Source: Camillea tinctor
Lineage: Eukaryota; Ascomycota; Sordariomycetes; Xylariales; Xylariaceae
DNA length: 64,000 nt
Reading direction: 5' to 3'
NCBI GenBank assembly: GCA_022578605.1
Contig: MU394055.1
Location: forward strand, 438,902-502,901
Part shown: positions 13,701-26,600 of the stretch, piece by piece
Numbering within the stretch: the first letter of the stretch is position 1
Layout: every line of letters starts with the position of its first letter
Notes under the pieces: model-generated
What the model was told of the DNA's origin: nothing
What the model saw: only the letters and a program-made list of their open reading frames with translations
Database searches by the model: none
Translations under genes and position numbers: made by a program

Positions 13701-16077
13701 GTTGTGGAAGTCAGGTATGTCTGGTACGTACATAACCAAGGTTATACCAATTAGCTTAAGCATCTAATCAACAAATAAGCTGCTCGGGCTTGGTCCCGAG
13801 CCTGCATATCAGTTCACAGGAGAGAGCCCTGAAGAGCCCTGGAGAGAAACTCAATCTCAACTTACGGCTTTCGATCCGACTTAAGCCTTGGGCACTTCTT
13901 ATCGCTTGCCGATTACTATTCGTACGTAACTATGTACAATACCTAGGTACATATCTTAACCCGCTAGATCAAAGAGTCTATTCACATGGAAACCTTTACC
14001 TAAGTAACCTACATAACGTTTTGTGTCGTGTCACATGTTCGTTTGTTGATTTACGTTTGTCGAGAGACCAATTGCTATTGCATGTTACATCTCGCGCTTT
14101 GATATGTACATGATTACTATAATAAACGGTCTTCGTTAGCCCTTGCGATTGGCGCATTTACCACGAGCCAATGCAAAGCTAAGTATGTACATGCAGGTAG
14201 GGAGGTATCGAAAAAAAGTCGTTTTGAGTCAGAACTTGTACACTGCATCAGCTCCATCGCAGCTATCTCAGATAGTATGGGGTAAAAGATCGGATACTGT
14301 TTGTTTCCCCAGTACGTTTGGTTTGTCGATTACGGTAACAATGAAAAATATGTAATATGTTAAAACTACTTAGTACTACCTTACACCTACCTACCTTCAT
14401 TACTGACTTAGGTGCTGTTTGACGTTTCCTTTTTCTTTCGTTCTTTGGTTCTACGGATGACGTAGGATCGTCGTTGCGACGGTTACCCTTGAGAAGCCGA
14501 CGGGACCTATCGGAACCAAGAGAGTGACGTACGTCCATTAATCCGGACGGGGATCGCAACTACGAAAATACCTTCCGGAGGCCAGGCACTATGTAGCACT
14601 AATTTGACATTCATTGGCGAACACCTCGGTTGTTGACGACATCACCTTGGGACTTACAGCTTTAACACTAGCATAACTAACCTTAGCTGTGTACCTACCT
14701 AGGTGTTATAGAGTATAACATGTTGTGGGTAGCCGAGGTACCAACGTATGGCATGCTACATATGTTAGGAACTCAATCCGGGTTCTATAGGAGTCACGAG
14801 ACAAACTAGATGGTCATCAAAATTGAGATCAGATACAGATCCATTAGTCTGAGATAGATAGTTTCGGGTGAAACCGTTGATGCATGTGTGCGATGGTCTA
14901 GATTTACCTAAATTTAAGCTTTGTGAGGTATAAGACATGCAGTGTGTAAGTGATGGTTTGAGTCATGGTCTAGGTGTTGGTCAACTACCTATTATTTTGT
15001 CTTATTGTCATTGTTATTATGATGGCAGGGACAAGTTGGATCGAGTGAGCTTGTCGAGGTCCTTCTGGTGCTATGTTATAGTCCTTGAGGTAAGACTATT
15101 GAAGAATATCATGTTTATGTCCTGAGAGGATTACATTGATGATAGAGATTCAAGTAACATAGGTTATGAGGTCTGGCGGTGTGCTGTCTGCAAAATTATA
15201 AACCTTGTCACACTGTTCTAGTTTATAAAGGCCTATCGTTATATTACTATTTTCTGTTCATTGGTGAGCAGTTATATGAGAAAGTACGAGTCTATCCTTA
15301 GTATACAACTCAAGTTAGTGTATATGATATGTGTGGTTTCGTTGCCATGTCTCAGTGTAAGTTAAGTGTGAGACGAGTGCTATGGATGTACCTAAGTACC
15401 TACCTAGGCTAGGTTAATACAACTAAGCGTTTGGTGCACGGACCACAACGCACTCTGACATTCTGACCTATCAACCAATCTACCTACTACTGAGTACATC
15501 TGCTACATGTATGCATGGTATTGGGTAGGAGGCGGGTCAGGCATCATATCAAAGAGGGAGAAAAAATGCACATTTGAGAACTGAGAAGATATAAAAGGTG
15601 CTTTTTATATAGTAGGTAAGTTAGTTTCTTCTCGCTAATATTTAGGATGGCGCGTAACTTACACACTCAGTTGGTATCTAATTCTGTTTTACTAACTACA
15701 TAAACCAGTCTGACGGTTGAGCGTCATCGACCAAACCTTTGCTATTGGTCCCTCATAGCCTCATAAGACTGCGGATGGTAGATCCCCTCCGTCAACTACT
15801 AAGTATAACCTTCTTGATAGGATATAAGACTACTACGAGCAGCTGGCTAATATGGAATGCAGTTGTTTACTACCAACGCAGGAGCGTTTCTCAGGGGCTA
15901 AGTGAAAAAAAAAAAAAGAGAGAGAATTATTTCCCAGAACAGTCTGATGTAACTAGATAGGTACATCAAGTCAACAAGACTACCTGCCTACCTACATATT
16001 CTCTGTTGTATTTTTTTTTCACTCAGGTTCCGGCGAGAACGTGGCGGGTCGCGAATGCGACGACATTCTTAGACACC
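10770..16077. other. Intergenic, 5.3 kb, no gene recognised
   Basis: Only short open frames without coding character are seen. The segment contains the GGAGTT-type repeat (10969-11047), a TCTC/CCCT run (about 11700-11726), and ACCTAGGT motifs at 13941-13948 and 14697-14704, with a variant near 15402. The last 100 bp before 16078 are pyrimidine-rich and are probably the BTB gene's leader. Confidence 0.55.
10969..11047. repeat. Imperfect GGAGTT/GAGTAA hexanucleotide repeat
   Basis: Purine-rich units of the form GGAGTT, GAAGTT, GGAGTA and AGAGTA follow one another, about 200-280 bp upstream of the minus-strand mitochondrial protein gene. Confidence 0.7.
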
Positions 16078-17256
16078 ATGGCTTCCACTAGCATGCCTTC
16101 GTTCATTGTCGAGCTGTGGAACTCTGGCGACTATAGCGACTTCGTGCTAGTATGCGAGGGCCAGCGCATCAATGCTCACAAGGCGATTGTATGCACACAG
16201 TCCCCGGTACTGGCGGCGTGCCTCCGAAGTGGCTTGAAGGTATGCACCCGTCGCTGACCTGTGTAGATTTGGGTTTCTTGATCGCTCTGCTCACCAGTCT
16301 AATAACTATAGGAGACCCAGGAAAATGCCGTCGATGTCAATTTCGCCCTTTCCGTGTGCCAGCAGATGGTCCGCTTTCTGTACACTGGGGATTACGAAGT
16401 ACCTTTGGCCGAGCAAATAGAGATACCTCCTCAGTCTTCAGGCTCCCAGCCGTTGTCTGTTGATGGTGGTGATGGCGGTAGATGCATTCCTTGTTCCCTC
16501 TGACCCTCCTCCTTATCCTCCCCCTTTTCCCCTCGAAGCTACCAAAGAGCGTGAGCCTAATCATTGTATATATTAGCTCCCAAAGACGCAAACACAAACA
16601 CAACTCTACCCCAAGATTCGAGTTCGCCTAATCAAGATTCCGCTGCCAAAGACAATTATCTCCCCAGTCTATATTTTCACGTTCAGATGAACTCCATAGC
16701 AGATTACTACGAGATACGGGCTCTCAGTAAATCCTCTCGCACAAGGATACACGACCACTTCATTAGTAAGTGGTCAGCGCGCGACTTTACAGAAGTCGTG
16801 AAAAAAGCGTCGGAGTTCACAGGAGACAAGCAATTCTTTAAGATGATAGGCTCATTGGCAGCTACCCATATAGAAGAGCTAGGCAAAAGTGCAGATTTTG
16901 TTGCTCTGGTGCTCCCCGACTCGATGACTGCGGAGATAATCTCTGTATGTGGCCAGCGATTGCAGAAAGCCAAAGAGGACAATATGGGTCTCGAAGCCCA
17001 GTTACAGGCAGCCAGGAATGAGTTGAAGACAGCAAAAATTAAGATAAAAGCTCTCGAAACTGAGCTGCAGACAACTAAAGCACCCAACACCCGCCCGAAT
17101 AATAGTGAAGAATCCACTCAAAGGACATCAAGAACTTCAGTGTTTGGGTCTAACACGGGCTTTTCGCCTAACCAGGTCTTTGGGTCTAGCACGAGCTTTG
17201 GGGCTACACCGCGTCCATCAGCTTGGGGTCAGTCCAGGATGATTCTAGCAGGCTGA
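16078..17256 (+). CDS. BTB/POZ domain protein with coiled coil and FG-rich tail
   Basis: Exons are 16078-16239, 16312-16477 and 16577-17256. Introns of 72 and 99 nt join in frame, giving 335 residues. Residues about 8-110 are a BTB/POZ domain: the YSDFVLVCEG strand, INAHKAIVCTQSPVLAA, and after intron 1 the VCQQMVRFLYTGDY helix and turn. Residues about 130-235 continue as a helical BACK-like region. About 240-275 form a predicted coiled coil (heptads around LEAQLQAARNELKTAKIK). The last 45 residues contain several FG dipeptides (VFGS, GF, VFGS, SFGA). BTB domains dimerise and often bind CUL3, but the partner here is unknown. The start at 16078 matches the beginning of BTB homology; an in-frame upstream ATG at 16006 is less likely. 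Confidence 0.85.
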
Positions 17257-18832
17257 AGAGGCTCTTGACGGGATCCTCTCCAGTCTCGCCTTGGGAAGAG
17301 CAAGGTTTATCAGTAATTAGGAAGCACATGTGCGAATAGCTAACTGATTGTCGGAGTTGATAGATCATGAGGTATATGGAAGTACGTACCTCTCTCTAGA
17401 AACAGAGAGTGTTTTAATATTTATGTAACTGTATCTCAAGTGACTGCAGTTCTGGTTTCTTACACAAATCGAGAGATTACCTAAGTTCTCGCTAGGCCCC
17501 TCATGATACCTAAATACTTGGCTCGTACAAGTTGTCCCCAATATCTCCTTCTCACGACGCTGCGGGATCGGAGGGTCCAACTCTGCAGGACGCCAACGTT
17601 TTCGTGATCCCTTCCTAGTTTTTAGTTTCGAAAGGAACTGTCTGCTTGAGAACAGCTTAACATATGAACAAGGACTTCTGTCTCCTATAGATGCGTTATA
17701 TCCTTAGAAGAGAAAGGGATGGTTGAGTGACGAGTATCTGGGCATGTGATGTTAATTACTAGGTATGGTGGATTGCTTCAATTTACCACTTAGTGGGTAT
17801 TATCATCGATAGAGATGGGTCCACGCTGGATAAATAGGGATAATAAGCATATCTAACTATGGAAACAAGTAGAGGAGGTCGGAGTTTCTCTCTAGGAAGT
17901 AGAGAGGCGGGGTTTTCCTGAACTTGCTCCCCTCCCCCCTTCCCCCTTTTATATCTAACTGGGTACTTCACTTTCCCCGGATGGCTTGGTTAGTTGTTTA
18001 AAGCTTTATACATGCACCTAGTACTCAAGGTTTATAGTTGCGATGTCGAATAGCTGGACATCGATTGAACTGATCTGTATTTGGTTGAGTATGGGTCATG
18101 ATAGTGAGGTTGTTCTTTGCACGAAGAAGTGTGTTTTAGATTGAGGGTTAGGTACTTATCATATGGGAATATTTCTAGAGGAAGAACTTTGTAACTGCTT
18201 TAGGATAACCGTATCAAGACCATACACCGTTGGCAGTGGTAGAAGGTTGTAGGAGAGAGCCCCCCTTGTCGACAAATCTCTCTTGGTCATCCCTTCTCCT
18301 GAATTGTCTAGATGGCACCTTGGAACTTGTATCGATGCTCGAAAGCAACTCTACATATAACCCCTATATAGCTCTATTTATGCTATTATTCTAGCACCTA
18401 TAGGAGTAACGAAACCTAAGATCCCGGATTGCTTTTCTTATATCTCTAGCTAGCACAATGAGGTCAACCTTGAACACGTTAATAGGACCCTGAATAAAAT
18501 AAAGGAAGAAAGAAACCATCGTCGATATCCAGTAAGTATGGGAAGCTAATTCAATATTTTTATGAGGGAAGATTCGATGCTAGGGATTTTGAAGAAATAT
18601 ATATATATTTTTTCATCACCATAGCACACGCAGTCACTATGAATATTTACCATTCTCTAAGTAACATATATACTAATGTCGAGCCGAGGCGAGTCGTCAA
18701 ATCATAAAAAAAAAACGTCATCGTTGCTGGTCATATATCCGTAAATTCCCATATTAACCTTACCGCCTTGCAGCCCCCCCTCTTTGTCCCTAACCCTTTT
18801 ACTCTCCACCTTCCCAACACCCCTCCTCTATC
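17257..18832. other. Intergenic, 1.6 kb, no gene recognised
   Basis: This is the 3' flank of two convergent genes. No open frame has coding character. It includes AT-rich runs such as the TATATATATA stretch near 18598. Confidence 0.55.
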
Positions 18833-21222
18833 TCAGCTCACGGGCTGCTCACCACTCTGTACCCCTCCAACCCTCCAAAACGGAGACTTCCTCGAGAGCG
18901 TCCCCAGAGAAAACGCCGACGATGACGACGACGACGATGGCGACGAAGCGAAAGCCCCCGCCGCGTGCGCGCCGCCGGCGCCATGGTGTGGGCCATGCTG
19001 CTTGACGGTATTCTTGAAGCCCTTGAATGAGTCGGTCCAGTTCTTGTCGACGATGAGGTACACGGCGAGGCTGATGGGCACGGCGACGCAGAAGTAGACC
19101 CAGTAGGTCTGGGACAGGGCGGACACGTTGTCCGACATGCTGAAGAAGCTCGAGACGAAGCTCAGGGGCGCGAAGATGACGGCGAGGTAGGTAAGGCGGC
19201 CCAGCGCGCGGTTCTGCTCCACCGCTCGCCGCGACTCCTCGAACGCCGCCACCGCCGTGGTCACCGCCGTGATGCGCTCCGTCTGCCGCAGTAGGTCCGC
19301 GACCTGCCGGTTGACCGTGTCGAAGTCCTCGCGCAGGTCCGCCACGGCGTCGCGCGGCGCCGGCTTGACGTAGCCCGGCTCCGGCGCGGGGCGCGAGACC
19401 CCCGGGATGCCCCGGCGGAACAGCTTCTCCATCGTGTCGGTGATGAGGCCGCGGTAGACGGGCAGCCGCCGCCGCCAGGTGTGCGACTTGGACAGCGACG
19501 AGTCGATGCCCCGCGTCGACTCGACGCGGAAGTCGGGCCGCTCCACCTCCCACTCGATCTGCCCCAGGCGCGCGAGCACGTATCGGTTCAGCGTGAGCCA
19601 CTCGGCGCACACGATCTGGAACATGCGGTGGGCCATGACGAGCGGATGCTCGCCGACGGCGTCGATGTCGCCCTGCGACATCTTTTTGGTCCAGAAGAGC
19701 AGCTCGTTGTAGAGCGTGTCGCGCGGGGGCTTGTCGTAGGTCCGCTGGGCCTGCGAGAGGGTCGGCGAGCCGACGAACGGGCGATAACCGCCCCAGAGAG
19801 GGAGGCCTTGGGTTATGGGCGGGTCGATGAGGAGCACGCCTGTTCATCATCTGTTTAGGTACAGAACTGGGGACGGGGCCGAGCAAATACGGGGATGTAT
19901 GTGGGACTTACCGATTCTATCTTCCCCCGTGCCGGGCTTGATCCACAGTGAAGTCTTACACCTGACAAGCGCTACGGTCGCCCCGTTTTCGTCGAATAGC
20001 GACCCGTGGTTGTCGTCGTCTAGCCTCCTTAGCACGTTGAATAGCCCCGCTTCCCTTTTTGCTGCGATGAACTCCGTCTCGTTTTGAAAATAACGAGGCT
20101 GCATATACGTTATGCGGAAGAACGGGCGATCGCGGGAGACAACTTCAAGGTCGGGTAGCTCAACCCAGGGATCCCTCGTGTTGTACCAGAAGTAGTCGCT
20201 GATCTGTTCTCGGAAGAAGAGAGGATCGATGTCCTAATATGTGTGTAAATATCCCGTCCCCAGAATTTTGAACACCGATTATTCTCTAGCTTTTCTGGCC
20301 CTCGCCCAGTCAAATCCAGTTTACATTGGAGCTACAAAGAGAAATCGCAGAACTTACTGTGTGGAATGGTTAGTCTAGTGTTCACGAATAGTTCGAATAA
20401 AAATTATGTTCTAGGACCGGATTTCTTATACGTACCGAGCTTGGAGCCTAAGAGTTCTACCACATCTCGAGAAAGATCTTCGACAATATACAGTCGCGAA
20501 GTACCAGAAGGAAGAGTACTGTCTAGATATTCACCCAATTTCACCCCACTTGTTATCTCCCGAACATTAGGTGGTGATTGTCCCTTCACAAAATCTACAG
20601 CGGCGACCTTGACGCGCTGCGCTCTCTCCTGGCGGATGTCCTCTATTTCTGGCTTGGATCCTATGAACTGCCACTTCACCGGCGACGTCGTCACTTCCAT
20701 CCATTGCGCCAGGTAACGCAGGTGTGGCCAGGCAGCAGAGAGCGTCTTGATGTGATGGAGGTACGGCCTCTTCGTCCTTTTTTCGGGCAAATTAGTAACG
20801 GGCTTGAGTGGCTGCGCACAATGTTATCACTAGGGGAGGGAGTGGACGAACGATGACGATGGAATCTCCCACTCCGTTTCGCATCTTGTGGGATAAGGGT
20901 CACTGTAGATCAAGGATAATATGTTAACAGCTTGTCGAAACATAAGATTCACGAAGGAACCCCCGTACGTGTATTAAACAGTTCTATCTACCAAACTCTT
21001 CACATTCCCAAGAATCTCATTTAATATATTGACACTCTTTTATTAGGATTTTGGATAGACTTACTAGACATCTCCATGTTTATAGTCATCTCCAATTCCT
21101 CGATGTGGAAGTCGTTCATTGTCGGTAATTTCAATTTTGGTGGCTTCGATCGGCTCGCAACGAGGCTCTGAGCTCCAACTACCCCAGTTTCTGTTGGTCC
21201 AACCAGATCTTCGAAGAGCCAT
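18833..21222 (-). CDS. CorA-like Mg2+ transporter family membrane protein
   Basis: My model has exons 21222-21065, 20902-20852, 20776-20436, 20233-19912 and 19839-18833, all with GT..AG introns (the one at 20777-20851 has branch-like TACTAAT). Exon 3 (phase 1) cannot join exon 4 (phase 0) in frame. A 32-nt exon at 20356-20325 flanked by AG and GT would restore the frame and give about 636 residues. The C-terminal part has a long helical region (including DLREDFDTVNRQVADLL) and two transmembrane segments, LTYLAVIFAPLSFVSSFF and YWVYFCVAVPISLAVYLIV, as in CorA. The GMN signature after the first segment is replaced by FSMS. The tail is low complexity with a serine run. Family members move divalent cations across the plasma or organelle membrane; transport here is unproven. 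The 5' exons are much less GC-rich than the last exon. Confidence 0.75.
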
Positions 21223-22261
21223 CACGATCTTGGTGTAATGTAATAATATCAGGTATCATGTATTATCTCTCCAAAATGATTGAAGTAAAATCGAAGACGA
21301 GGCTAAGAACAAAAACCACAGGCGTCTACATGAGGATGAATAAAGAAGAAAGGAAGACGAAATAAATCACGAATACTTGAACAAGGCTAAGAGCTCTCAG
21401 CAGAAATGCGAGTGGCAGAAGCGGAGGCGTGATGACTAGCATGAATTCTCTGCATGTTGGTATTTTACCTAGTTATGCGTATGTAGCTTGAGCAGGCAAG
21501 TGGGGAGACTATCTGTGAGAAAGACGGCTAGCTCGACGGGTTGTAGCTAGGCGCTGAGGAGATAGGAATCCGACGTCGCATTGCAGGAATCCTTGCGCCG
21601 CTGGGCCAATCCAAATGAGGCTGAACGTTCCCAGCACTGCGTAAGACATCGACCCGAAATATTGGGGGCCATTACATGTGAGATGTCATAAACCGCCTAA
21701 CCCCGGCTGCCCGGACGTGGGCTGCGTGGGCTACGATATCTACAAGTCAAGGCTGATAGAAATCGAACATGCATGCGCTTTTCTCTCGTGCTTGACAGAC
21801 GGATCGTTCTGTCTCGGTATACCGTGTCTTGAGAATATTAGGAAACCTCATAAAGAGCTGCTATGAGCTTCATGAGGCAGGCTTCAACGCCTTTAAACAC
21901 TGTACAATGGCCCTTGTCTGCGACTGAAAGGGACAAGCTCTCGCAGCGGAGCTGCGTAACTAGAAGATGCTGATTCTGGGAATAGTAACAAATAAAACAA
22001 GGTAGGATTCAATGGTATACTGTCCGTAACCCCTAACGCCGAGTGCTGTGAGCCCTACTTTCCCAAGCCGGCCCTGCCCAATCGTACTGCAAAGTCCAAT
22101 TATGACGATGATCGATCGCGGCCCTGAATATTATTTGCTAGCCCTCTCTAAACGGGCTCTTCACATGCCAGCCTTGCGGAAGACCTCAGACGGCATCTAG
22201 TGCAATACCCCTTCTCCCTGCGTCCGTGAACTCAACTATTATGAACAAAACAAACTTCTGC
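21223..22261. other. Intergenic, 1.0 kb, no gene recognised
   Basis: The spacer lies between the CorA-like start and the ICE2 3' end. It should contain the CorA-like promoter. I see no coding sequence or clear repeat. Confidence 0.5.
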
Positions 22262-23647
22262 TTAGTCAGTCTTCCAATGGTTGACCATGGCTCCGTCCGC
22301 ATCATCGTGTCCTAGGTGTAATTCAATGGCATACAAGCCCATAGTAGCGATCACATTGATCCAACGCCAAACATTACCACCAGCATCCCCATCGCGCAGA
22401 GTCCAGCCCTCCTCAGTATCGCTTGTAGAGAAATGCTGCAGCAGAAGACTGGTATAGACTGCAATCAAAATCGAGGGGGAAAACCAGGATAGGAAGCCCA
22501 ACAACCGATTTGCTCCATCCGTGTCGTCAAGGGAAGGTTCTTGCATGAGCGCCCGGGCACCGGATTCTCGTACGGCGGGGATGATCCGCGTGGCACAGTA
22601 GAAGACTATGGTGCGGTATATGAGAGAGATCATCACGGAGGGGGCGATGGTTTGAAAGGCGGCATAGAGCAAGCTCAACGACGAATAGACAGCGGACGGT
22701 AGCGACCCAAGGAGATGGAGGAGGGTCGAATAACTTGCCATGATGATAGGGGGAAGGGGCGGAAAGTCGGGTTGGTTGGCCGCTTGCTCTGCCGCTGCCG
22801 CTTGAGCCTCGGGCGACTGGACGTAGTCGGTGAAGATCTGGTAAACGCACAGGACGACATAGGCAAACAATAGGGACGACTCGACCGGATTTCCACGACC
22901 AGTACCGATGCCTATAGCAGCCAAGAAAACAGCAGACGTCACCGTCACACCGATGAGACTGGCATCGATGTTGTTGATCGAAGGGAACAGCGCGACCCGC
23001 CAGAGGAAGTAGACAGCGCTGGCGATGACGGAGGCAGACAGTATCAGAAGGATAAGCTGCAGGAGGGGATTAGCGAAAAGCCAAGATCATCAGCTAATAT
23101 GTATAAAAAGGTAACTGTCACTTACAACCCAAGTATCACTTCTTCGGCGGTTAACAAGCCATCTGGATATCTGACCAGCAGCCTGGATAACCAAGAGGGT
23201 ACAGAACCCCTCGGCCATCTGGAAAATAGGGCTCGAGTATCGCAAGGCCTTGTCCCAAGTACCGAGGGCCATAGACTCGACCAGACCACCATTACCAAAC
23301 ACCCAGTCGGACCAAGTCTTGTGCTGGCGGTTACCGAAGCCAACTATAGTTCTCGAAACCCAGTCGGTGCTGCTGGCATCGACTGCAAAGTTGTGCAGGG
23401 ACCATATCAGAAGGGTGGGAGTAATGACCCACTGGGAGGTCTGCATTATCCTGGTAATGGTCCATCGCAAGTACGAGTGTTCGGGGGTGGCTAGCTTGAT
23501 GGCGCTGTAGATAAGGTAGAAGGAGAAGAGGGCCAGGCTGTAGGCCAAGCCACTGTCGCGTCCGCCTACATCGAAGGATATCGGGATGGATAATACGATG
23601 GTCAGTAGGAAGATGGAGCTAGAGACGATGCGAAAGAACCACCACAT
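22262..23647 (-). CDS. ICE2: ICE2 family ER membrane protein
   Basis: Exons are 23647-23126 and 23056-22262, joined in phase 0 across a 69-nt intron (GTAAGT..CTGCAG), giving 438 residues. Landmarks agree with yeast Ice2: LSIPISFDVGG near residue 30, AEGFCTLLVIQAAGQISRW near 150-168, NPVESSLLFAYVV, and VFYCATRIIPAVRE in the C-terminal third. It is strongly hydrophobic, with about eight to ten predicted membrane segments. In yeast, Ice2 is an ER protein needed for cortical ER inheritance and for coordinating lipid-droplet and membrane-lipid synthesis. I placed the start at the ATG of the MWWFF segment (23647), because the frame further upstream opens with GTG just after an in-frame stop. Family assignment is firm. 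Confidence 0.92.
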
Positions 23648-26600
23648 GAGCGCGTCGAGGGTGGCTATTGCCACGCCAGGTCAGCGGGGCGGCTGGCCAG
23701 GGCTGGATGGTTTAGGATATGGTTCGGTGGAAGACGATACGGCCCGTTCGTAGTTTGTAGGTTGTAGTATTCTCGGCGAGCAGAGAAGAGGATAAAGGGT
23801 CGGCGGCCTGGGGGTGGTTTATGAGGATGACGGATGGAGGATGAAGTCTAGCGGGATTCGGGAGGGAGGGGAGAGAAAGAGGAGGGGGAGAAGGAGAGTA
23901 AGAAGAAAAGAAGAAGAAGAAAAAAAACCTTGAAGCCGTGGCTTGTGATCGCGTCGCAGATCAAAAATACAGAAAAGTTCCTTGGTCAAACCTTAGTCTG
24001 TCTTTCTTTCGAGGTTGTAAGTTCTAAACCAGGAAAATGGACAAGATAGGTTTAGTGAAGGGAATGATGGGGGAAGAGACGGAGAAGAATCTCTCTCTCG
24101 TCTTAAGCGACACCAAGGTGTAAGGTTTTTTTTTTGATCAAGGTGGCCCTAATCCGTATTTAATGTCAGGCGAATTTTAATTAGCTAGTCACTTTGAACT
24201 AACCCACTCACCACCAATCACTAAACCACTAACCACTAAGCCAGAAAACCTTGACAGCTGGCTTATCACCTATTGGCACGTGGCTATGATGGCATGCCAG
24301 ATGACAAACTGAACCCCAGCTCGGTAGCTCTGTAGCTCTGTTCACTTTGGTAACACAACCCCGCCGCCTCGTTTAGCCTGTGATCCCAGCTTGTGCACTG
24401 GTAGGTTATAGGTACCTAAGTAGTCTTTCTTTCTTTCTTTCTTTCTTATAAGTCAAAATAAATGGGCTGTACACTATAAAACAGGTACTGTGGGTAACAA
24501 TAACCAGTAAAACAAAATAAAGGGAAATAAAAACAAATATAACAGTAAAAGAAGAAGAAGAGGGAGAAAATAGAAAATAAGAAGGAAAAAAAAAATACAA
24601 ATTGTGGCCAAAGAAAAAAGGTTAGTGTAAAATAAAAACCTAGACTAGGACCCTAGGGTATTGAGGTGTAAGTCATGTCATATCAATATATATATGATAT
24701 TACATGTAGGTTTCTTGTTAAAGTAAGATAAAAATAAATATTAAAAAAAAAAAGTAAAGACAAAGCACATGTTATTATGTATGTATGTAGGGTCGCGTGT
24801 GCAAAGTTGCCAAGAACAGTCTCAATTCAAGTAAGGTACCGCTAAGTTGGTTCCACAATTACACTTTAAAATCCATTCATAGCTGTCATAACCACAAAGG
24901 CTAACCTAATTTCTGTTCCCTAAAGGAAAGAGGGGGTGAGGCAGGTAGTTTATAGGGCCTCTAAATGGACCCTGTTCTTTTTTCTTTTCTTTTTTTTCTT
25001 TTCCTTTTTTTATTCCTCTTGCGTCATGTCATGTTCATCTGAACTTAACTTAATATATACAAACCTCAATCCCTCAACCCTCAGACACAAGATGAACCCA
25101 GACAAACCACCCCATGATTTTCCAATCAGAGCACCCAGATCTCTGGAACTAGTGTATCTCTTGTTTAGCTTCTTTGCATTCATCATGATGGAGCAGACTT
25201 ATTCAACTTAGGTTAATTGCCTAGGTAGTTTAACTACTAGTTAACATCCTATACAATTCAACAAGCAATCCGAGCCACCCACCTTGGTCAAGACCTGACC
25301 TGAATAGGCAGGATCGGTCATGTATGTACCTAATATCTTGCAATATGAGTGGCAACTTGCGCAGCTCACCGACAAAACTCGGGTCTACCCCTCCCCCCTC
25401 CGAGCCTGGCTGCAGAGATAATTGGGCTGCGAATCACGAATATGTATGCTCGACTCTAGCAGAAACGACATCTGACGAAATGATTTGCATAAGTAGTCAT
25501 ATGGGAAGTTATTCTAGGTAAGGTACGTGTTGTTATTATATTAACCTACCTAGGTATAAGCCAGCGTCACCGAGCAACTTTCAGTTCTCTAACCTAGCTT
25601 ATATGGCTACTAGATGATCAACAGATTTGACTTCGATGACTTCGATGACTTCTATGTCATCGAGACGACCAAGGCACGATAACACCATGGCATTCGTTAA
25701 CATAGCCGTGCGGTATTTAGCTACCATTCTTTCGAAAAGCGGTCAGCTCCGAAAAGAACCAATAAACCTACCTCAGCTCCTAGAAACTAGACTACTGCAA
25801 GCCCGGTGCTTCCTGTATCTCTCAGTGGTTAACAATATCGGAGCGCTTTCTAGAGTGTATCCCAATTAGATACCATATTTCCCATACCTACGTAGTTTAC
25901 CTAGTCCACCAGGTAAGCAGATAGTATCAACGTTCTGTACTTGACATCTGACAAGAAAGCTTCGCATTGACTATCCTTGTACGGAGTATCCATGATTCTA
26001 TACGCCTATCCAGCATCGGACGAAATTAGTCATCTTTATTAAATTATACCATGTCTCAGAAGCAACAGCAATATAGCAACCGAAGGCAGATAAATGAAAG
26101 GTAAGACATAGGGCACAGCTATCCAAGCACAGGGTCAGTCATATAGTCTCAATACCCTCACAAGCTATATGTTTAGAACATCCCTACTTAGAATAACTTA
26201 GGTGAGGTTAAATCTCTAACCATATATTCCCCCTTCACCCCCGTCAGGGTGACTCCACTGACCACGTCTTACACCCACCAGTATATGTACATATGATTCA
26301 ATCCTCTCACCAGCAACATGCTTTGAGCCACAGAGCACGGTCAATTCATCATCATCAGTGAGCCCCACTCTATCCACCTGTGCTCTACGCCTTTATCTGC
26401 TATAGCTTCAGCACCTATTTTGTTCTTCGTGGGGTTCTAGGTCTTACTTTAAGGCACAACTAATATCTTGCGATGGTGAATAATTCTCGGAATTCTGTGT
26501 GCTAACAACCCTTGTACAGTCTGCATATTGTGTTAACGTCCTTTTGAGAATATTCAGTGACCCCACCATCGTTGGGCATCATCTACCGTGTCTCTTTCGA

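Noticed and set aside
18849..19886. A 345-codon minus-strand frame overlapping the CorA-like last exon
   Set aside because: It is a shifted shadow, Arg/Ala/Pro-rich without membrane segments; the CorA frame has the two helices and splices in frame.
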